Source: Dehalococcoidia bacterium (GTDB taxonomy: Bacteria > Chloroflexota > Dehalococcoidia > GIF9 > UBA5629). Taken from it: a DNA stretch of 29,380 nucleotides. This document shows, in pieces, positions 25,026-29,380 of this stretch (positions are counted from its first letter, which is position 1; each line of letters opens with the position of its first letter). Location: contig JAFGLP010000119.1 of assembly GCA_016927965.1 (NCBI GenBank), positions 1 to 29,380 of the forward strand, in the 5' to 3' direction. The notes under the pieces are model-generated. The model ran no database searches and was not told the origin of the DNA. It was given only the letters and a program-made list of their open reading frames with translations. The translations under genes were made by a program, and so were the position numbers.

Positions 25026-26225
25026 ATGGATTTCAGGTTCAGTAAAGCAGAGTTGTACTTTCGCAATGAGGTTGACGAATTTATCAGGGCTGAAATGCCG
25101 GCAGGTTATTTAGACAGGAACTATAACTGGCCATGCGCTTACGGGGCCCTGCAGGAAGCCGAGGAACCCTTCCCTGAAGCCGACTCTTTCCTAAATAAAA
25201 TGAAGGAAAAGGGCTATCTTTTTATGGCCTGGCCCAAAGAGTACGGCGGAAGGGACGCCTCTTACATGGATCAGGCCATCCTTGCAGAGAGGCTGGGTTA
25301 TCACAGGGCACCATCAAGAGACCAATCAACAACTATTATCGGGCCCACAATATTAAGGCACGGCAGCGAGGAATATAAAAAAGAATGGATCCCCAGAATT
25401 ATGCAGGGGGCAAGGTTCTGGCTGGCGTACAGTGAACCCAATGCAGGTTCCGATCTGGCAGGAATCCAGACAACGGCTGCCGAGGATGGGGATTACCTCG
25501 TTGTTAACGGCCAAAAAATATGGAGCAGCGGGGCCCATGTCTGGGAGTATGGATGGATGATTGCCCGGACTGACCGGAACCGGCCTGCACACAAAGGATC
25601 ATCATTATTTATCGTTGAGACAAATTCTCCAGGCGTCACCATAAGGCCTCTCATCAATATCGCCGGTTTTCATTCTTTCAATGAGGTCTTTTTCGACAAT
25701 GTGCGCGTCCCCAAGAAAAATATTGTGGGCGAGAAAAACATGGGCTTTTATTACCTGATGACCGCTCTCGATTATGAAAGGATTGGCCTTATGTCGGTTG
25801 GCGGCCTGCGCGGGACTTTTGAGGAGATCATTGAATATGCCAGGTCAACCATACGTAACGGAAAGCCCATCAGTTCCGATCCGCTGTTAAAGAACAAAAT
25901 GGCTGCCATCGCTACCGAGATAGAGATTGCTGAAATGTATTATTTTAAAACAGCATGGATGATGGACAATAACCTCTTCCCGAATATTGAGGCCTCCGCT
26001 TTCAAGCTGATGGCAACTGAATTGAGTAGAAAGCTGGCTGACCTGGCCATGGAAATAGCCGGGATGAGCGGACAGATATTTGACAAAGATGGAAAGGCCA
26101 CACTGGTTGGAAGGATAGGCGTCGGCTACCTTGACGCAGTATCGGCGACGATCGGGGCGGGTACCTCCGAGATAATGCGGAACATCATTGCCCAGAGGGG
26201 ATTGGGGCTGCCGCGCAGACAGTAG
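25026..26225 (+). CDS. Acyl-CoA dehydrogenase family flavoprotein
   Basis: A 399-residue flavoenzyme of the acyl-CoA dehydrogenase superfamily, oxidising an acyl-CoA to the 2-enoyl form with an electron-transfer flavoprotein as usual partner. Seen: the FAD/substrate motif WLAYSEPNAGSDLAGIQT, the NGQKIWSSGAH strand, FFDNVRVPKKNIVGE, and the C-terminal GTSEIMRNIIAQRGLGLPR. The position just before GTSE, where medium- and short-chain enzymes have the catalytic Glu (EGT), is Ala378. The base may lie elsewhere, as in long-chain/isovaleryl types or FadE heterotetramer subunits, or the chain may need a partner. GAGAGG is a good Shine-Dalgarno. No beta-oxidation gene is adjacent. Confidence 0.93.
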   Translation: MDFRFSKAELYFRNEVDEFIRAEMPAGYLDRNYNWPCAYGALQEAEEPFPEADSFLNKMKEKGYLFMAWPKEYGGRDASYMDQAILAERLGYHRAPSRDQSTTIIGPTILRHGSEEYKKEWIPRIMQGARFWLAYSEPNAGSDLAGIQTTAAEDGDYLVVNGQKIWSSGAHVWEYGWMIARTDRNRPAHKGSSLFIVETNSPGVTIRPLINIAGFHSFNEVFFDNVRVPKKNIVGEKNMGFYYLMTALDYERIGLMSVGGLRGTFEEIIEYARSTIRNGKPISSDPLLKNKMAAIATEIEIAEMYYFKTAWMMDNNLFPNIEASAFKLMATELSRKLADLAMEIAGMSGQIFDKDGKATLVGRIGVGYLDAVSATIGAGTSEIMRNIIAQRGLGLPRRQ

Positions 26226-26260
26226 AGAAAAGCAAAGCCGAATAAATCTGAGAAAAAGGG

Positions 26261-29200
26261 TCAACTCTCACTATTGTGGCGCCGACGTATCATGATAATC
26301 CCCAGTACGAAAGCGACAAGGAAGCATACCCAACTGATAATAAGAACCAGGTATCCGCCAATCCTGTTGTTTACCACGAAATCACCTGCATATTCTCCAT
26401 CGACATATACACTGTATATTCCAGGTTCATCCCGATACAGTATAAAAACCAGTTCACGCTGTTCTCCCCCAGCCAGCGTTATCCCCTGTACCGATTCGAC
26501 GTAGCCATTGATATACACATTTATGGTACTCGAACCGTATACGGAGCCCCTATTCTTTATTAAAGCGGTCACCTCAACAGGCATGCCTGATTCCACCCTG
26601 TCGGTTGAAATAGAGGTATGTTCAATATTTAAACACGGCAGGTAAACAGGCGGTGGATTGGCCTGTGGCCCTGTTGTTGCCGCCGCTGAGCGCGGCGGAG
26701 TTACTGCCATCGGGTTGACCCGCCGTGTTGGCTTTGGGGGTGCTGCCACGGCACTTTCAATATATGTAGAGAGGTTGCTAAAGCGCGGCCCGTATGCTGT
26801 ACCGGCAGGATGCTGCCAGGATGTAGCACCGGTCAGAATAACAGATGAACCTGCCGCATTGCCCAGCGTAATTACCACCGTCATCTGCCGTGTGGCCCCA
26901 GGCGACAGGTAGCCGATGATCCATTGTACGGTGCCATTGGCAAAAGTGCCCCTGTCACTCGAGCCAAGGTAATTACTGCCGGAGGGCAGCATAAACATAG
27001 CCAAGACATTGCTGGCAGTCTGAGTCGCGCTGGTATTCGTTATTGTCACTGTGTAGGTAAGCTGGCTGCTCTGCGCCCCGCTGGCCGGGCCAGAAACCAG
27101 TACAGTCAATGCCGGATAAGGCGCCACTATAGTCCGGCACGTACCTGGCGAAGGCCCGTAATCTGTGCCCAGCAAGTCCTGCCATACAGCCAAAACAGAA
27201 TTAATCAGGGTCTGAGACTGGATCAGGGCCGGGTCCACCGACAACACCAGTGTTACTGTGCGCGTGCTGTTGCCCGCCACTGTTCCCAGGTTCCAGTTTA
27301 CGACGCCGGTTACGGGATCATATATGCCTCCGCTGGTGCAGCTTACGAAGTCCATGAATGAGGGTACGATGTCATTCAGCATTACATTGACCGCCGGCGC
27401 GTCCGAGATGTTGGTAAGAGCGATGTTGTATGTACAGTTGTCGGAAGCGCTGGCCGAGGCAGGTCCTGTCTTGCTTACAATAAGCTGCGGGGAGGAATAG
27501 ATGGTTACCGTGGCTGATGCCCCGGCTGGGCCATATGCGTTCCCCATCTCATCCTGCCAGGCAACCGAAGATGTATTAGTTATCGGCGTATTATCGGGAG
27601 TTGAGCTATGCACCAGCACGGTCAACGTAAATGTCCGGCTGGCATGCGGGGCTATAGAATCCACATTCCATACTATGCTCCCACCTGAGAAAACACCAGG
27701 CGGGTCAGAGCTTATGTAAGTATACCTGGTGGGCAGAAAATCCATGATGCTGACATTTTTAGCTGACAGCCCTCCGGAATTGGTTGCCGTGAATGAAAAT
27801 ATCAAGGGACTACCCGGCTTGCCGTACAATGGTCCTGTCTTTTCCAGAGTTATCAATGGATGTGTATGACAGACGATCTCTGTACTGGCTGAAGCCGGTC
27901 CGTAGCTGTTGTTGCTGCCATCCCGCCAGGATGTACTGAAGCCATTCACCAGGTGTGTGCCGTCAGCCACCGAGCTGTCCACCTGCACGGTTACCCAGCC
28001 TGTTATGTCCACACCACTTCCCACATGACCGATATTCCAGATTATAGTATGGGTTTCCGCATTATACACGGCAGTATGACTGGAGCTAACGAAGGTCAAC
28101 CCGACCGGCAAGCGGTCCATCAGGACCACATTCTCCGCCGACAGTCCGCCGACATTGGACAGCGTACCGGTGAACGTAATATACGAGCCCACGGTGGCTT
28201 CCCCAGGACCTTCCTTGGTAATTTTTATCTTCGGGGTGGAATAGACGATAATCTCCTTGGATGCCAAGGCTGGTCCGTAAGGATTGGCAAGATTATCAGT
28301 CCATTTCACCTGGAAGTTATTGACAAGGCTGCTGCCGCTGGTGATATTATCGACCAGAACGCTGATCCAGCCCGGTATGGAAGAGCCATGGCTGATCTTG
28401 CCGAGTATCCAGGTGACCGTGCGGGCAACAGGATCGTAAACGGCGCTGTGGCTTGATCCCAGGTAGGTCAGGCCCACCGGCAGGTAGTCCACCAGCACGA
28501 CATTCTCAGCCGCCGCCAGTCCCACATTGGTCAGTGTACCTGTGAATGTGTAGCTGGAACCGATGACAGCCCAGTCGGAGCCTTCTTTGGTAATTTCAAG
28601 CTGCGGCCTCTGGTAGACCACAAGGTCATGATAATGCAGCTCGGGACCGTGAGTGTTGCCCAGCGCATCCCGCCAGTAAAGCAGGGTGACCATTTGCAGC
28701 ACGGTGCTGTCAGGCGTAGCCTCATCGATATGCACGGTGATGCTGCCTGTCATATTTGCCCCGGCAGGAAAGTTCCCCAGGTTGAAGGTGACGTTGTCCG
28801 CCGTGATGGCAGCTGCATGGGAGGAACTGATAAAGGACATGGCAGGCGAGTCGAGCTGAAATACCAGCACGGAATTCAGCGCCGTCCCGGTGCTGGGATT
28901 GCTCAGGATGCCGTTGTAAACAACGTTCTCCCCGGCGAAGGCATATGTGTGAGCATCCAGTTGAAGATTAAGATAGGGCAGGGCATGTACAAGCAGGCTG
29001 GAGCTATTAGTTACGGGACCCAGATGGTCGCCGAGGATATTGTCCCAGGTTAGTGTAGAGTTGGTCATTACTATGGTCCCGTCCGGCGTAGCCGGGTTTA
29101 TCTTCACAGTTACATAACCGGTTATCTCCTCGCCGGCTGTTATGCTGGGTACCATAATACTAACCGTCCGGGTAGCAGGATTATACGTACCACCGCTGGA

Positions 29201-29380
29201 GCTGACATAGGTAAATTCGGGCGGTATCTGCCAGGTCAGGGTGGAATTATAGGCTGTATTGGAGCTGATATTATGTACCGAGCCATAGTAAGTCACGTTC
29301 TGACCAGCCATGCCCTCTAAAGGTGGTGTAATGGAAAGCGTAAGCACGGGGTTCTCGTAAGTAGACAATTGCTGAAAGGG
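26261..29380 (-). CDS. Surface protein with tandem DUF11 repeats, CARDB-like domain and C-terminal anchor (5' truncated)
   Basis: The frame runs to the right edge of the window, so the N-terminus, including any signal peptide, is missing; the TTG at 29368 is internal. At least seven repeats of about 124 residues (from the edge to about 26756) each start with a 'P-x-L-x-h' strand and end in a W-x-D-x-x-G-N-x-Y-G-P type motif (WRDALGNTHGP, WTDNLANPYGP, WQDEMGNAYGP and similar). This fits DUF11 Ig-like stalk domains. A 40-residue proline-rich linker, a CARDB-like domain (about 912-1003), one membrane helix (about 1004-1026) and a basic IRRRHNSES tail follow. It is probably a cell-surface stalk or adhesin anchored by its C-terminus. 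It converges with the dehydrogenase gene; no sorting motif is seen. Confidence 0.87.
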   Translation of the reverse strand, partial: PFQQLSTYENPVLTLSITPPLEGMAGQNVTYYGSVHNISSNTAYNSTLTWQIPPEFTYVSSSGGTYNPATRTVSIMVPSITAGEEITGYVTVKINPATPDGTIVMTNSTLTWDNILGDHLGPVTNSSSLLVHALPYLNLQLDAHTYAFAGENVVYNGILSNPSTGTALNSVLVFQLDSPAMSFISSSHAAAITADNVTFNLGNFPAGANMTGSITVHIDEATPDSTVLQMVTLLYWRDALGNTHGPELHYHDLVVYQRPQLEITKEGSDWAVIGSSYTFTGTLTNVGLAAAENVVLVDYLPVGLTYLGSSHSAVYDPVARTVTWILGKISHGSSIPGWISVLVDNITSGSSLVNNFQVKWTDNLANPYGPALASKEIIVYSTPKIKITKEGPGEATVGSYITFTGTLSNVGGLSAENVVLMDRLPVGLTFVSSSHTAVYNAETHTIIWNIGHVGSGVDITGWVTVQVDSSVADGTHLVNGFSTSWRDGSNNSYGPASASTEIVCHTHPLITLEKTGPLYGKPGSPLIFSFTATNSGGLSAKNVSIMDFLPTRYTYISSDPPGVFSGGSIVWNVDSIAPHASRTFTLTVLVHSSTPDNTPITNTSSVAWQDEMGNAYGPAGASATVTIYSSPQLIVSKTGPASASASDNCTYNIALTNISDAPAVNVMLNDIVPSFMDFVSCTSGGIYDPVTGVVNWNLGTVAGNSTRTVTLVLSVDPALIQSQTLINSVLAVWQDLLGTDYGPSPGTCRTIVAPYPALTVLVSGPASGAQSSQLTYTVTITNTSATQTASNVLAMFMLPSGSNYLGSSDRGTFANGTVQWIIGYLSPGATRQMTVVITLGNAAGSSVILTGATSWQHPAGTAYGPRFSNLSTYIESAVAAPPKPTRRVNPMAVTPPRSAAATTGPQANPPPVYLPCLNIEHTSISTDRVESGMPVEVTALIKNRGSVYGSSTINVYINGYVESVQGITLAGGEQRELVFILYRDEPGIYSVYVDGEYAGDFVVNNRIGGYLVLIISWVCFLVAFVLGIIMIRRRHNSES

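Noticed and set aside
27953..28456. 167-codon frame on + inside the DUF11-repeat gene
   Set aside because: The opposite strand has seven coherent protein repeats. The + frame has no repeat logic or domain.

Overview
The window carries mostly housekeeping genes plus an accessory efflux region and a large surface protein. Gene content points to a bacterium of the Chloroflexota, most likely class Dehalococcoidia. Supporting features are the DUF1616 protein fragment, the run pdxS / R3H-type ATPase / tmk / rnhB / yraN, a CIRCE-controlled groESL with no GGM tail on GroEL, frequent TTG and GTG starts, and a large DUF11-repeat surface protein. This assignment is inference from gene content; no rRNA or other marker is present. 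The acyl-CoA dehydrogenase and the multidrug-type exporters suggest a metabolically broader member than the strictly organohalide-respiring isolates.

Layout: 1-431 is the 3' end of a DUF1616 membrane-anchored protein, followed by glmS, an FmdB-type zinc-ribbon protein and groES-groEL. A long hairpin terminator (4812-4849) separates groEL from the convergent M16 peptidase gene. A divergent promoter region (6129-6274) then starts a five-gene + strand run: pdxS, R3H/AAA ATPase, tmk, rnhB and yraN. A separate promoter precedes a MASE3-PAS-PAS-GGDEF signalling protein. Next come a minus-strand pair (PPOX-fold protein, then DUF4389 membrane protein) and a plus-strand pair (nitroreductase-like protein, then CorA).

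From 21925 back to 15700 a minus-strand cassette encodes an MFS pump, a MarR regulator, a lipoprotein adaptor, a short HlyD-type adaptor and a second, paralogous MFS pump. Its lead promoter has a 16-bp AT-rich palindrome lying over the -10 box, and a 13/16 match to that palindrome lies just upstream of the marR start codon. This is the most interesting regulatory structure here. Back to back with that promoter is the gatB promoter, which leads to gatB-secG-SAM hydrolase. After a 386-bp gap come an acyl-CoA dehydrogenase and, convergent to it, a truncated gene for a protein with at least seven DUF11 repeats, a proline-rich linker, a CARDB-like domain and a C-terminal membrane anchor.

Other notable points: the groESL promoter is flanked by two CIRCE-like elements 45 bp apart; several promoters carry extended -10 boxes (TGN-TATAAT); gatB looks nearly leaderless; and a possible 12-codon leader ORF overlaps the start of the first MFS gene. 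No CRISPR array, tRNA, rRNA, insertion sequence or prophage gene was recognised.
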